Shown here one piece after another: positions 27,001-35,373 of a stretch of DNA of 64,000 nt; the stretch's first letter is position 1; every line of letters starts with the position of its first letter. The DNA is from Legionella gresilensis. Its GTDB lineage: Bacteria; Pseudomonadota; Gammaproteobacteria; Legionellales; Legionellaceae. Location: contig NZ_CAAAHX010000006.1 of assembly GCF_900639865.1 (NCBI RefSeq), positions 1 through 64,000 on the forward strand, written 5' to 3'. Below the pieces are notes generated by a model, which worked only from the letters and a program-made list of their open reading frames with translations, was not told where the DNA came from and ran no database searches. A program made the position numbers and the translations under genes.

Positions 27001-28076
27001 ATATGGCAGTTTTAGGTAATAAGCCAGATGCAATAGCTAAGTTAATAGAAAAAGGCGCTCAAGTTAATCAATGCATTGAAGGCGGTGAAACACCACTTAA
27101 TTTTGCATTACTAAAGTATAATAAAGAAGCCGCTCTCGCATTAATTGAACATGGTGCTGATGTCAATCAAGTCAATAATGATGGCGAAACCATGCTTCAT
27201 TATGCATTAAAAAAGGGTCAAATAGAAGTAGCCATCGCTTTAATTAAAAAAGGCGCTGATGTTAATACATTTAATGAAGAGGGTGATACCCCACTTCATA
27301 TTGCAGCAAGAATAGGTAATATAGAAGTCATTAATGCACTATTAGAAAAAAATGCTGTAGTGAATCAACCTAATAATTATAATCGTAGAGATACCCCCTT
27401 ACATGATGCAGTCAGAAAGAACCAGGTAGAAGCCATTAAAATATTGCTAAGTAAAGGTGCTACATTAAATGAGCTTGATTTCTTTAAGCAAACTCCCCTT
27501 TACATCGCCGTGGATAGAGGTTTCACAGATGCTGCTAACATTTTAATAGCTAGTGAAGGCATTAATGTTAATAAAATTTGTAGTGAGCTTAACGAGTCGC
27601 CCCTTTATGCAGCAGTTTACATGGTCAATGAAAAGCTTGTTACTGCTTTAATAGATGCAAAGGCTGATATCAATCAAGCTAATGATGTAGGGGAAACTCC
27701 TCTTATCGTAGCGGCTGCAACTGGTAATGTTGAAATAGTTTCCGCTTTAATTGCTATTGAAGAATGCAGTTTTAAGCCTTATAAAGCAAGCATTGAAAAA
27801 ATAGAAGAGATGGTTAAAAATTATGGCGATAACAGTACAAAAGAAAGAGCTAAACGTTTTATAGAAAAAAGAGAAGCCGATAAAGACGGTGAACTTAGTA
27901 TTTTACCACATGAAATTGCTGCTATTTTCGGCCATGAAGAAGTAAAAACGCTTATTTATAATAAAATGATTGAGCAGGAAATAAAAAATACCCATCAATA
28001 TGCCTTTTTTAGTATTGGAGTAGAAGGTAGTGGTGACGAGCCGATGGAAAAGGGTAATGAGATGTCAAAGCGTTAA
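24033..28076 (+). CDS. RelE-like / superfamily 1 helicase / ankyrin fusion protein
   Basis: 1347 residues, with AGGCGG before the ATG. Residues 1-90 resemble a RelE/ParE toxin fold (LYSIRDNQERRIILSLI, then ILTGHEYEEL). Residues 150-650 form an SF1A (UvrD/Rep-like) helicase core: Walker A GAPGSGKT at 157-164, Walker B IDEAQD at 361-366, motif III VGDHQRLFG, motif IV SYRCAESIVRF, and motif VI VAITRAQ near 603. A charged Lys/Thr/Pro linker lies around 690-770. From about 930 to 1320 there are ten or so ankyrin repeats (TPLHIAARIGNIEVINALLE). No signal peptide or membrane segment. The helicase motifs look functional. The combination is unusual: it could be a translocated effector, a defence protein, or a regulator. 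Function not assigned. Confidence 0.85.
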   Translation: MKIFIRSQVIKELGSDFANYKETLEMFREDPSHNSLNLEKLHIKGAQPLYSIRDNQERRIILSLIKTKLGEQVWVVTKILTGHEYEELKKGGGAVGLSAEEKKEVEKACEVGSGKEEKSKLEIKVTTQIEYVSQQYILFDDEQESLKKASLPRVIKGAPGSGKTSTLLALIKHNMAHWVEQKPSGQLPRILVLAKSQYLIEQMRKEWHEMCQADASIKPEWIDCVEFQTPETIYKANHPGQAVTFLGEKEFTEWYLKYAKHYNSNLRKSQMPLPAAGANASLVYQELHTMSGYPNLAKYNKGVNDNLSLFPDPKAREAIWQVYQTYRTHIDNLNKLKNQQKVIDLSFQKIELTKQYDFIGIDEAQDLSRQQLRSLVQIDESKARKNLVLCVGDHQRLFGSESTIPYLKTLFWEGGEKKEVIENLTTTLHASYRCAESIVRFANASLYLKYQAIGGSAVTDNNELSFIQSVKQQKESSVDVRWLGGNDPKSEAEDSEKLEIVAKNNRANADFVVITSPKYFDDAVEKFGKERVFTAKQMKGLQAKEVLLYRFFEQDGFSEANKPISQEKEIDLGQVLKEGKIPKGCDTGSICHNNIFNELFVAITRAQTSLIIYQPLDSKKHRDIAAIGNPLQKLANESTADYTPSQEVKVSSEEDWRKRVEDLKERAKSDPDPKLREMILEIETRYLKTPSEMKQEVTESKTGITSFEEYLSRVNPKVADSKTSTEEPTKKTYKGKKQQTQKPVTQTSAKSQPPKPPVKKEIQEDFSQVMKKELASLGLEEQLNLILEYIIKGRVEAIEELLNFPFQELKDYQSLSKEEQIAQNLPAKVLVRYFNSKNIDGKALPEPCLQALVAYTKQISSWPKLQVNKERQDVFMAILYYRSNEWNLPLAASTNIIKAFAADQATFNFMKGYRQVRRNDFHSALARGDIQVVSKLQRLSLINTQDGEFGDGGTPLQVAAYNGRVALIESLLAAGADISYANERFGTALHMAVLGNKPDAIAKLIEKGAQVNQCIEGGETPLNFALLKYNKEAALALIEHGADVNQVNNDGETMLHYALKKGQIEVAIALIKKGADVNTFNEEGDTPLHIAARIGNIEVINALLEKNAVVNQPNNYNRRDTPLHDAVRKNQVEAIKILLSKGATLNELDFFKQTPLYIAVDRGFTDAANILIASEGINVNKICSELNESPLYAAVYMVNEKLVTALIDAKADINQANDVGETPLIVAAATGNVEIVSALIAIEECSFKPYKASIEKIEEMVKNYGDNSTKERAKRFIEKREADKDGELSILPHEIAAIFGHEEVKTLIYNKMIEQEIKNTHQYAFFSIGVEGSGDEPMEKGNEMSKR

Positions 28077-28104
28077 TAGTCTAGATATAAATTTACTCTA
28101 GAAA

Positions 28105-29133
28105 TTAATCTAAGCTTATCTGAACAGGAATCCCAAAAACTTGATATTCTTTTGGTAGCGGTTTTCGAGGTGCAATGATGGCAATTAATTTATTTTGCCG
28201 CGTTGCGAGAGGATTCGTTTCTGAGGAAGGAAGTTGCTGTGCATAGCGAGGATTATTAATAATAATGCCTGGTATTCGCTCACGGTTAGGCAGTTGAATA
28301 GTAACTTTACTTCCATAGGTTGCTACCGCACTATATTTAGGTTCTATATAGGCTTTAATTTTTAAATTATCATCTGTCACAATGGTTAATAGGTTTTTTC
28401 CTATAGGAACGTATTCACCAACATGCGTTTCTATGTTCATGACGGTTCCTGGTTGTGGCGCACGAATAGTAAAATTTTTAAGCTGAATTTTAAGTAATTT
28501 TATATCGCCTTCGATTTCTACTAAGCGGCGATTATAATTAACTTCTAATGAAGTATTCTGTTGTAGTGAGCTTTCTAACATTTTCTGTTTGATACTGGCA
28601 TAATTTTGCTGAGCCGTCGTATAGTTTTTTCTTGCTTCCTCTAATTGCAGTGTAATTAAATTGCCATCTTTGAAATGCTCTTTAAATCTTTCATAAGTTT
28701 TTTTACTATCGACCATATCTTGTTCGGCTACCTTTAATGAATTAATTAACTCCGATTGATTAACTCTTTTTAAATTAACAATTAACTTACTAATTCTTTC
28801 CCTTTCATTAATTAAATAAGTTAATTTGTTATTTAATTTCGGTGAACTGATTTCTAATATTAAATTCCCAGGACGTACAGATTCACCAGCACTAACTGAT
28901 ATACTATGAATATACCCTTCATCAGGTGAACGAATTAATAAGGTGTCATAAATGACAGTGCCACTAAACCGAATAAAAAAATAGTCTTGTATTAACCTAA
29001 CAGTTAAGTAGCCTAAAGGAAGACATAGAAGAAGAACCACCAAAAGCCACCGCAATCTGGCTAACTTACGAGCGCCAGGCGGTGGCGCAGGAATTAAGGG
29101 TTTTTTATTTTCTATCCTTAAAAGTATACCCAT
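28105..29133 (-). CDS. HlyD-family membrane fusion protein of an exopolysaccharide-type locus
   Basis: 342 residues. A membrane helix at about 28-48 (LRWLLVVLLLCLPLGYLTV) precedes a biotinyl-lipoyl half (DEGYIHSISVSAGESVRPGN), an alpha-helical hairpin (about 110-215), then the second half-motif (IRAPQPGTVMNIETHVGEYV) and a beta-barrel. This is the EmrA/HlyD adaptor layout. It is the third gene of a minus-strand set; a gap of 18 bases separates it from the glycosyltransferase. A GT2 synthase next to a HlyD adaptor recalls Alg8-Alg44; the PilZ domain of Alg44 is absent here. Confidence 0.85.
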   Translation of the reverse strand: MGILLRIENKKPLIPAPPPGARKLARLRWLLVVLLLCLPLGYLTVRLIQDYFFIRFSGTVIYDTLLIRSPDEGYIHSISVSAGESVRPGNLILEISSPKLNNKLTYLINERERISKLIVNLKRVNQSELINSLKVAEQDMVDSKKTYERFKEHFKDGNLITLQLEEARKNYTTAQQNYASIKQKMLESSLQQNTSLEVNYNRRLVEIEGDIKLLKIQLKNFTIRAPQPGTVMNIETHVGEYVPIGKNLLTIVTDDNLKIKAYIEPKYSAVATYGSKVTIQLPNRERIPGIIINNPRYAQQLPSSETNPLATRQNKLIAIIAPRKPLPKEYQVFGIPVQISLD

Positions 29134-29151
29134 ATTATATAATCTGTTTAT

Positions 29152-30480
29152 TTATTTTGTTTTTTTAATTATATACCATGGTGCCATAGTTGAAGTCCGA
29201 TGTGATTTAAATAACATTTCATTAATAATAAAGGAAGCAGAAACAAGTCTCATTATTTGTAGATAAATGGGCATAATTAATATCCAGCCTAACATCTTAG
29301 CATCGCTTTTCGGTCGCTCTGACACAAGAATTAAAAATAAAGCAAATAAAAAATAATCTGCTATGAGATAGTAGATATAGATTAATACATGTATGGCGAT
29401 TAAAAAGCCAAGGTTATAGGTAATGAGTAGCCAAAGTGTGTATAACATAATAACGAAGGGTAATGTCAGCTGGAAATATAGGCTATACCAAATCATGAAA
29501 ATATTTTTTGTGCGTCCTAAAAATTGAGAATTAAATTTTCGCCAGTGTCTACGTACATAGATGTAATACAAATCGCCATCCCAGCGCATGCGTTGTTTTA
29601 ATAACTTGCGCATGGAAGTAGGTGCGGCTGTCCAAGCCACGGCATAGGGTTCATGCACAATTTTTAAGTTTGGATAACGTGCACTATACGCATGAATACG
29701 CAAGGTTAAATCTAAATCTTCTGCTGTACCATTTAACCAACCACCCATCACTTTTAAAAAACTTGTTCTAAAGACGCCAAATGCACTTGAAATGTTATTC
29801 ACAGCATTGACTTCACTTAAACCAAAGCGCCCGAGTTGAATTCCAAGCATATATTCTATAGCTTGTAATCTGGTTAATATTGAATCTTTAAAATTTCGAA
29901 CGCGAATTGCGCCAGAAACGGCTACAACATCGGGGTCAGCAAAATGGCGAGCTGCTTTACTAATAGTTTGATTATCAACAGATGTATCGGCATCTAGCAT
30001 AATTAAGACCGTTCCCTTTGCAAGCCTTAATCCAAGGTTCATAGAATTAGCATGCCCACCACGAGTTAATTTTTTTACTAACCTAAATTCACGATTACGA
30101 ATCCCTTGATAAGCCTTTACTAATTCTTCAGCAAAAAAAATACTAGCTCTATTCGTACCTGAACTATCGAAAATAATAATGCTTTCTATTTTGCCGGGAT
30201 AATTTTGTTCTATTAACGATTTTATTGTTATGTTTAATTCTGCTTTACTTTCACTGTAGGCGGTGATAATGACGGTCACTAATGGATAACTATTTGAATA
30301 GGTAGATACGCTATATTTTTTTAACCAGCTTCTTATACTTGATAGAATAACAATAATGCTATAGGGGATCTCCATAAAAATAACATAGGGAAAGAAGAGA
30401 AGTGCAAAACTAAGATTTTGATTATTTTTAAAAATAGAAGTTAGATGATAAGCTATTTCATATAAAATATCACTGTTCAT
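29152..30480 (-). CDS. Membrane-bound family 2 glycosyltransferase (cellulose/alginate synthase-like)
   Basis: 442 residues from the ATG at 30480 (GGTGG/GGA upstream); the ATG at 30495 is less likely. The GT2 motifs of processive synthases are present: VTVIITAYSES, the DxD in VLIMLDADTSVDN, AEDLDLTLRI, and KQRMRWDGD as the Q/RxxRW motif. There is an N-terminal membrane helix (LSFALLFFPYVIFMEIPYSI), and at least four more follow the catalytic domain. It probably polymerises and extrudes a polysaccharide; the sugar cannot be told. It overlaps the upstream gene by 11 bases. Confidence 0.9.
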   Translation of the reverse strand: MNSDILYEIAYHLTSIFKNNQNLSFALLFFPYVIFMEIPYSIIVILSSIRSWLKKYSVSTYSNSYPLVTVIITAYSESKAELNITIKSLIEQNYPGKIESIIIFDSSGTNRASIFFAEELVKAYQGIRNREFRLVKKLTRGGHANSMNLGLRLAKGTVLIMLDADTSVDNQTISKAARHFADPDVVAVSGAIRVRNFKDSILTRLQAIEYMLGIQLGRFGLSEVNAVNNISSAFGVFRTSFLKVMGGWLNGTAEDLDLTLRIHAYSARYPNLKIVHEPYAVAWTAAPTSMRKLLKQRMRWDGDLYYIYVRRHWRKFNSQFLGRTKNIFMIWYSLYFQLTLPFVIMLYTLWLLITYNLGFLIAIHVLIYIYYLIADYFLFALFLILVSERPKSDAKMLGWILIMPIYLQIMRLVSASFIINEMLFKSHRTSTMAPWYIIKKTK

Positions 30481-32746
30481 AGGTTGTCCACCCATGTAAT
30501 TCGGCTAATAATGAGTTTTCATTTAAATTTAATTTAATGATCTCATTCGAGGAAATATAGCTTAAGCTAATATCGATTTTTGATTCCTGCAGGTGCCAGT
30601 TTTTTTCAGTGAAATTTCTTATTTTTTTTATAATATGCGAACTTGCATGCTCATCAGTCATCGGTAAAAAGAATATAAGCTGATTTTCCTCTTTGGTACA
30701 AAGATCAATGTCTCGAAATACGGTCCGCAATTGCTCAAAAAATTCACCTAAAAGCTTTTCCATTTTTAATAAACCAAGCTGTACCATTAAATCATCGGTA
30801 TTTAGAATATTAATAGCGAGTAAACTAAAAGAAAGGTTATTAAATCGTTTAGCCATTTTTATATTCCATTTAACAATAGCCATAAAAGCATTGAATTCTA
30901 AAAATTTAAAAATTTGAGGCAATTCTTTAAATAAATTCTGTCTAACTCCAGTGATAATATTAATACCATAGCGATCAAGATTGTACTCATATAATTTTCT
31001 AGTTAGTAAATCTTGTGGCATAGATTGCTTTTTACAAACAAGGCAAGTTACATTAACTTCATATTCAAAAAAAGAATGCTTGCAATTTAAGCATAATTTG
31101 TCTTCCAAGGGTTTATCATAATCAATGCCAATGTGTCTTAATTTGGTATGACAGCGGCTACATCTTAATTGTTCGCGTAACATAAACTCAGAAATAGGGC
31201 CAATATGGCCACAAGTAAAGCAATGAATAAATTGTTGTTCTTGAATATCGACAGAATGGCAGTTTGGACAATTACTTGTAAAATTTAAAAGACCTGCATG
31301 GCAGCTCGGGCAAGCTTGTATTTCACTATGTGCGGCCCCTTGTTTTAAAAATCCGCTTGTGACTAGGTCTTGTAAATATTCCCACGTATCTTCCTTTTGC
31401 GGTTGCCCAAATAAATCAAGTACTGGATAAGTAAAAGCTTGTGTTACTTGATGATTTAACTGAGGTAATAAACGTAATTTAGGACGCGTGAATAAATAAC
31501 TTAATATAAACCATTCATATTGGCCAATAAATTGATTATTTTCATTAAAATACAAACGTTGAATACGTTCATTAATATCATTTGCAATAAGAATGGAATT
31601 ATTATCAAAAGGGCCATCAAAGAGTGGCATTAATTCTGGTGAGGTTATAAATTCGCCCAAATAAAAAAGAGGAGTTAGTTGATAGTAGCTTAGCTTGCGC
31701 AGAGCAATCAATTTATCTTGCCAATTCGATGTTAAATCAAGTATTACGGAAAAACAACCCCGAGTGGGCAGGGCTTGGACAGAGTATACAGTAGTGAGCT
31801 CTTTATTAGTATCTGTTACAGATTGAATAGGCGCTTTGTCACTTATAAGGTATGTTCTTTTAAAAGAAATTCCTTTAACAAACTTTTTACCCTCATTTGT
31901 AATTACGTAAGTAAAACATTTCTTCGTTAGTAATTCTGTTTGCGATAATTGTCTCTTGCAATCTAAACAGGTGATTGTTTTTTCTGCGAAAGAAGGCCTG
32001 TAAAAGGGAAGCTCATTTTTTAATTCAAATGATTCACTGGCTGCCGCTTGAGATTCAAATTTGGTTTGGCAGTAGGGACAATATTTGTTGTTATTTGGAT
32101 CAAGAGACACTTTTAATATGCTGCTCTTACACACAGTACAACGGATAAGTTCCGCACCGGAAAGGGCTGGTGATTGGCAAGTTGGACATAATTGAACTTC
32201 GCCAATTATTAACTGAGGTTGTAACAAGCCATCATCAGCCATTGTTTCTAAAAAGGCCCAACTATCTTTTTCTTCATTATTGGGATTTAAAAAACGTACT
32301 AAAGGGTACTCAATGCCCGAGGGCACATGATAGTCAATAAAACCTGTTAATAAATAGTCTTTACGAGTGAATAAATAACTTAAAATTAATTGCTCTAAAT
32401 AAGTTATAGCATGCGTATACTCGGCTGAAATTTGAGTAATAAGCTCATTTATTCGGTCGGCTATTTCAAGGGCTTTTTCATCTAATGGGCCGTCATACAA
32501 AGATGAAAGCCGTTCATCAATTTCGCCTATATAAAAGAGAGGAGTAAGTTGAGCATTTGGCATTTTTCTTAGCTGCTGAAGCAAAGTCCATGAGGTCGTT
32601 TGAGTAACTTTAAGAGCCAATAAGAAACATTCATTAGCAGAAAAATCATCTAATGTTTGAATATATTCCACTGAGTGGGACGGCGTAAAATCGGCGTCTA
32701 AAGAATAGTTCTCATCAGCCAAAATAATTATTTTTTTATTGCTCAT
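30470..32746 (-). CDS. Duplicated zinc-ribbon protein with degenerate C-terminal GGDEF domain
   Basis: 758 residues. Two copies of a module of about 290 residues are visible: each has QLTPLFYxGE, a DGPxD segment, ILSYLFTR, then CPxC zinc ribbons (CPTCQSPAL in the first; CPSCHAGLL and several more CxxC pairs in the second). This resembles the TackOD1 output domain, a tentative assignment. From about 610 a GGDEF fold follows: FRDIDLCTKEENQLIFFLP, where the RxxD I-site (Arg678-Asp681) is kept but the GGDEF signature is replaced. That predicts c-di-GMP binding without synthesis, as in PelD. First gene of the set; cytosolic. Confidence 0.7.
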   Translation of the reverse strand: MSNKKIIILADENYSLDADFTPSHSVEYIQTLDDFSANECFLLALKVTQTTSWTLLQQLRKMPNAQLTPLFYIGEIDERLSSLYDGPLDEKALEIADRINELITQISAEYTHAITYLEQLILSYLFTRKDYLLTGFIDYHVPSGIEYPLVRFLNPNNEEKDSWAFLETMADDGLLQPQLIIGEVQLCPTCQSPALSGAELIRCTVCKSSILKVSLDPNNNKYCPYCQTKFESQAAASESFELKNELPFYRPSFAEKTITCLDCKRQLSQTELLTKKCFTYVITNEGKKFVKGISFKRTYLISDKAPIQSVTDTNKELTTVYSVQALPTRGCFSVILDLTSNWQDKLIALRKLSYYQLTPLFYLGEFITSPELMPLFDGPFDNNSILIANDINERIQRLYFNENNQFIGQYEWFILSYLFTRPKLRLLPQLNHQVTQAFTYPVLDLFGQPQKEDTWEYLQDLVTSGFLKQGAAHSEIQACPSCHAGLLNFTSNCPNCHSVDIQEQQFIHCFTCGHIGPISEFMLREQLRCSRCHTKLRHIGIDYDKPLEDKLCLNCKHSFFEYEVNVTCLVCKKQSMPQDLLTRKLYEYNLDRYGINIITGVRQNLFKELPQIFKFLEFNAFMAIVKWNIKMAKRFNNLSFSLLAINILNTDDLMVQLGLLKMEKLLGEFFEQLRTVFRDIDLCTKEENQLIFFLPMTDEHASSHIIKKIRNFTEKNWHLQESKIDISLSYISSNEIIKLNLNENSLLAELHGWTTYEQ

Positions 32747-32907
32747 TAAACTGTTCCTTCAGCTATACGAACATTGGAATTCTTAGGAAACTACTATTAA
32801 TTCTCATCCAAAAAAGACTTTAGTAGTTTTAGAAGAATTCTATTCTTTCTTTATTTCATTATAAGCAATAATTTAAAAGCTCTCTAAAAATGAGCCTTTA
32901 TTTCATA

Positions 32908-33780
32908 CTATTTTTTAGATTGCAAAGGTTGGAAGTTGGTTTTAATAGATTGAATAATAACTTCAATATCATTATCTAATGGTAAAACATGAGCCGAATT
33001 AGGTAACCAGTGAGTTTTAATATGAGCTTGATTTGCAAAACGCTTAGCAACTTGCTGACTATTAACTACTTTATCGTGGGCTCCTAAAAATAAATCAGTA
33101 GGGCATTTGGGTATGATAAATTGAAACTCTTTAATAAGCGTTAATATAGTAAGGCTAGCTGCTAGAGGAATTTGGCGATAAGCAATTTCGCCGCCTTTAA
33201 ACTCATCTAAATTAAAGCCCTTTTTAACAGTCATTTGCTGATAAATTTTTTCTTGCTCAGGAGATAGGTAAATATTTCCTGCCGCACTGCGAAGATTACG
33301 GAAGCCCATACCTTGCAAAAAATGAATTAACCACATTGTTTTCGTCATATTTAGGGTTAAATCTAAAGCTGGTGCAAGGAGATATAAGTGTCGCAAGTCG
33401 AATTTATTACTTAAATGGCAACCCAGAAGTCCGCCTAAGGATAATCCTAAAACATCAATATATTCATATGTCTCTACCAAAGAGGCGCAGGTTTGTTCAA
33501 CAAACTGCAATAGTTCGCTGTCTTTTATCTGGCTAAATGCTTGAATACTCTCTACATGGCCTGGTAAAGCAGGGATAATTAAACTATCGTAATAATCCTT
33601 AATATGAGGTAATAAAAATCGGTAAACGCCAGGCGTAGAGGAAAATCCATGCAGAAGTAAGAGTACACTGCGATTTTTCCGATTGTTTAATTCTATGGGT
33701 GCTATAATGTCCAAATCTTCATTACTGATTGTATATAGCTGCGTACCCATATAAATACAGCGCAAGTCTGCATGCTTCAT
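32908..33780 (-). CDS. Alpha/beta-hydrolase (carboxylesterase/lipase-like)
   Basis: 290 residues with no signal peptide. The oxyanion segment LLLHGFSSTPGVYRF, nucleophile elbow LGLSLGGLLG (Ser in GLSLG), acid DLFLGAHDKVV and His in PNSAHVLPLDND make a complete catalytic triad. The layout is like monoacylglycerol lipase or the Est30-type carboxylesterases. Its substrate is unknown. It stands alone, separated by about 160 bases from the polysaccharide locus and reading in the same direction. Confidence 0.85.
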   Translation of the reverse strand: MKHADLRCIYMGTQLYTISNEDLDIIAPIELNNRKNRSVLLLLHGFSSTPGVYRFLLPHIKDYYDSLIIPALPGHVESIQAFSQIKDSELLQFVEQTCASLVETYEYIDVLGLSLGGLLGCHLSNKFDLRHLYLLAPALDLTLNMTKTMWLIHFLQGMGFRNLRSAAGNIYLSPEQEKIYQQMTVKKGFNLDEFKGGEIAYRQIPLAASLTILTLIKEFQFIIPKCPTDLFLGAHDKVVNSQQVAKRFANQAHIKTHWLPNSAHVLPLDNDIEVIIQSIKTNFQPLQSKK

Positions 33781-33976
33781 TAAGCCACCTTAATTGCTAA
33801 AAAAGTGTAAAAATTAAACCAAAATGGTTTATAATTAACTTAGTTGCAGTAAAATTTAATTTAATTACACTAGTAATACAATTTAATTATTTAGTGATGT
33901 TAATAATTGAGTCAAGCATAATACAATTAATTAAGCTTGCAATTTGATTGCTTTAAAGTTAATCGAGGTATTTATT

Positions 33977-34282
33977 ATGGCTTCAGCTCCATCTCCGGCA
34001 GATACTATGGGTATCATGAGTCCTTTAAGTGCTGATTCAATACAGGCAAATGCGCAAGAGTTAATAGATTTAGCATTCCCAGAGGCTGCTAATGATGATT
34101 CAGAAGAAAAAAAATCTGATAAAAAACAGTCTAATTCTAAGTCTCAAAGTAATTCAAAGGATAGCTCAGATAATCCTTTAGATACATACCAACAAAGTTT
34201 TTCTGAGCAAAGTGGTGGCGGGGCAGACGCAGCTGCAGGAGTCGACGCCTCTGAAGTAGCCGAAGTAGCAATGTTACTTTGA
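33977..34282 (+). CDS. Small acidic Ser/Lys-rich hypothetical protein
   Basis: 101 residues from the ATG at 33977 (GAGG about 8 bases upstream). The N-terminus PSPADTMGIMSPLSADSIQA is followed by a charged low-complexity stretch (EEKKSDKKQSNSKSQSNSKD) and a Gly/Ala/Asp-rich tail. It is predicted disordered; no family recognised. A strong hairpin terminator follows at once, supporting a genuine gene with its own transcript. Confidence 0.55.
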   Translation: MASAPSPADTMGIMSPLSADSIQANAQELIDLAFPEAANDDSEEKKSDKKQSNSKSQSNSKDSSDNPLDTYQQSFSEQSGGGADAAAGVDASEVAEVAMLL

Positions 34283-34298
34283 TAAAGCCTTTTTTTAG

Positions 34299-34327
34299 AA
34301 GCCCTAACATCGTTAGGGCTCTTTTCT
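34299..34327. terminator. Terminator between convergent genes
   Basis: AGCCCTAAC, a 3-base loop, GTTAGGGCT, then CTTTTCTT. The stem is nine base pairs and perfect. It sits between the small plus-strand gene ending at 34282 and the minus-strand guaC-like gene ending at 34335, and an A/T-rich stretch on the other side (TTTTTTTAGA) may let it work both ways. Confidence 0.8.
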
Positions 34328-34334
34328 TGTTGTG

Positions 34335-35348
34335 TCAAGTTTCTATTAGCTTATGGGGTAAACTTTCCAAACGCCCCGCTTGTGTCACAACCACATAATT
34401 TAATTTACGTTGTAGTTCTGAAATGGAATCTGCCCCTGCATAAGTTAAACCAGAACGTAGACCTCCAATAATATCCGCAATTATAGCTTCTTGATTGTTA
34501 CGATAAGGTACTTCAGCGGCGACCCCTTCTGCTGTCTTCCATTCATGCATCTGGCCTAAAAATTCTTCTTGGGCTTCCCGAGATGCCATGCCTCGGTAAC
34601 GTTTAACTTTTGTTCCATTTTCTTTAGTAATAATGTCGCCTGGTGTTGGTTCAGTGCCTGCCAGCATGCCACCAATCATGACAAAATCAGCACCAAATGC
34701 TAACGCTTTAACAATATCTCCGGATGTACGAATACCACCATCGGCAACAATTGAGCGGTCGGTACGCGCGCAATCTTGTATACAAGTTAACATGGGAATA
34801 CCAAAGCCGGTTTTAATTCGAGTGCTACATACGGAGCCGCCGCCAATACCTGCTTTAATGATATCAGCACCGCAAGAAGCTAGATAATCAGCTCCGGCAT
34901 AGGTTGCAACATTACCTGCCATAATACACCGAGAGCCTAATACTTGCCTTAGGCTTTTTAGAGTTTTACCTACATATTTAGCATGGGCATGAGCGACATC
35001 AACACAAAAGTAATCAGCACCTGCATCCCTTAATGCCTCAGCACGTTGTAGTTCTGCTTCGCTACAACCGACAGAAACAAAAACAGAACCCGTGCATCGC
35101 TTAAATTCGGCAATGTTATCTTCAATACTTAAAAAGCGGTGTAGGGCACCAATACCGCCTTTACTGTGCATAAAATTAGCCATCTTACTTTCAGTAATAG
35201 TATCCATATTGGAGCTAATGACCGGCAGTTGTAAGCTAAGCTTACTCAAGCGGTCAGTCATACTAATATCAACGACTCGCCTTGATTCATGATGATTATA
35301 AGAAGGGACTAATAATACATCATCAAAGGTGATGGCATGATTGTTCAT
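34335..35348 (-). CDS. guaC: GMP reductase / IMP dehydrogenase family enzyme
   Basis: 337 residues, preceded by AGAGGA. A (beta/alpha)8 barrel of the IMPDH/GMPR family without CBS domains. Visible are ITFDDVLLVPSYN, the active-site loop GIGGGSVCSTRIKTGFGIP with the catalytic Cys, IVADGGIRTSGDIVKALAFG for phosphate binding, and YRGMASREAQ. The length and lack of CBS domains favour GMP reductase (GMP to IMP, purine salvage), but a short IMP dehydrogenase cannot be excluded by eye. Confidence 0.8.
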   Translation of the reverse strand: MNNHAITFDDVLLVPSYNHHESRRVVDISMTDRLSKLSLQLPVISSNMDTITESKMANFMHSKGGIGALHRFLSIEDNIAEFKRCTGSVFVSVGCSEAELQRAEALRDAGADYFCVDVAHAHAKYVGKTLKSLRQVLGSRCIMAGNVATYAGADYLASCGADIIKAGIGGGSVCSTRIKTGFGIPMLTCIQDCARTDRSIVADGGIRTSGDIVKALAFGADFVMIGGMLAGTEPTPGDIITKENGTKVKRYRGMASREAQEEFLGQMHEWKTAEGVAAEVPYRNNQEAIIADIIGGLRSGLTYAGADSISELQRKLNYVVVTQAGRLESLPHKLIET

Positions 35349-35373
35349 CGGTTATCCTCTTTTAAAAGACGTA

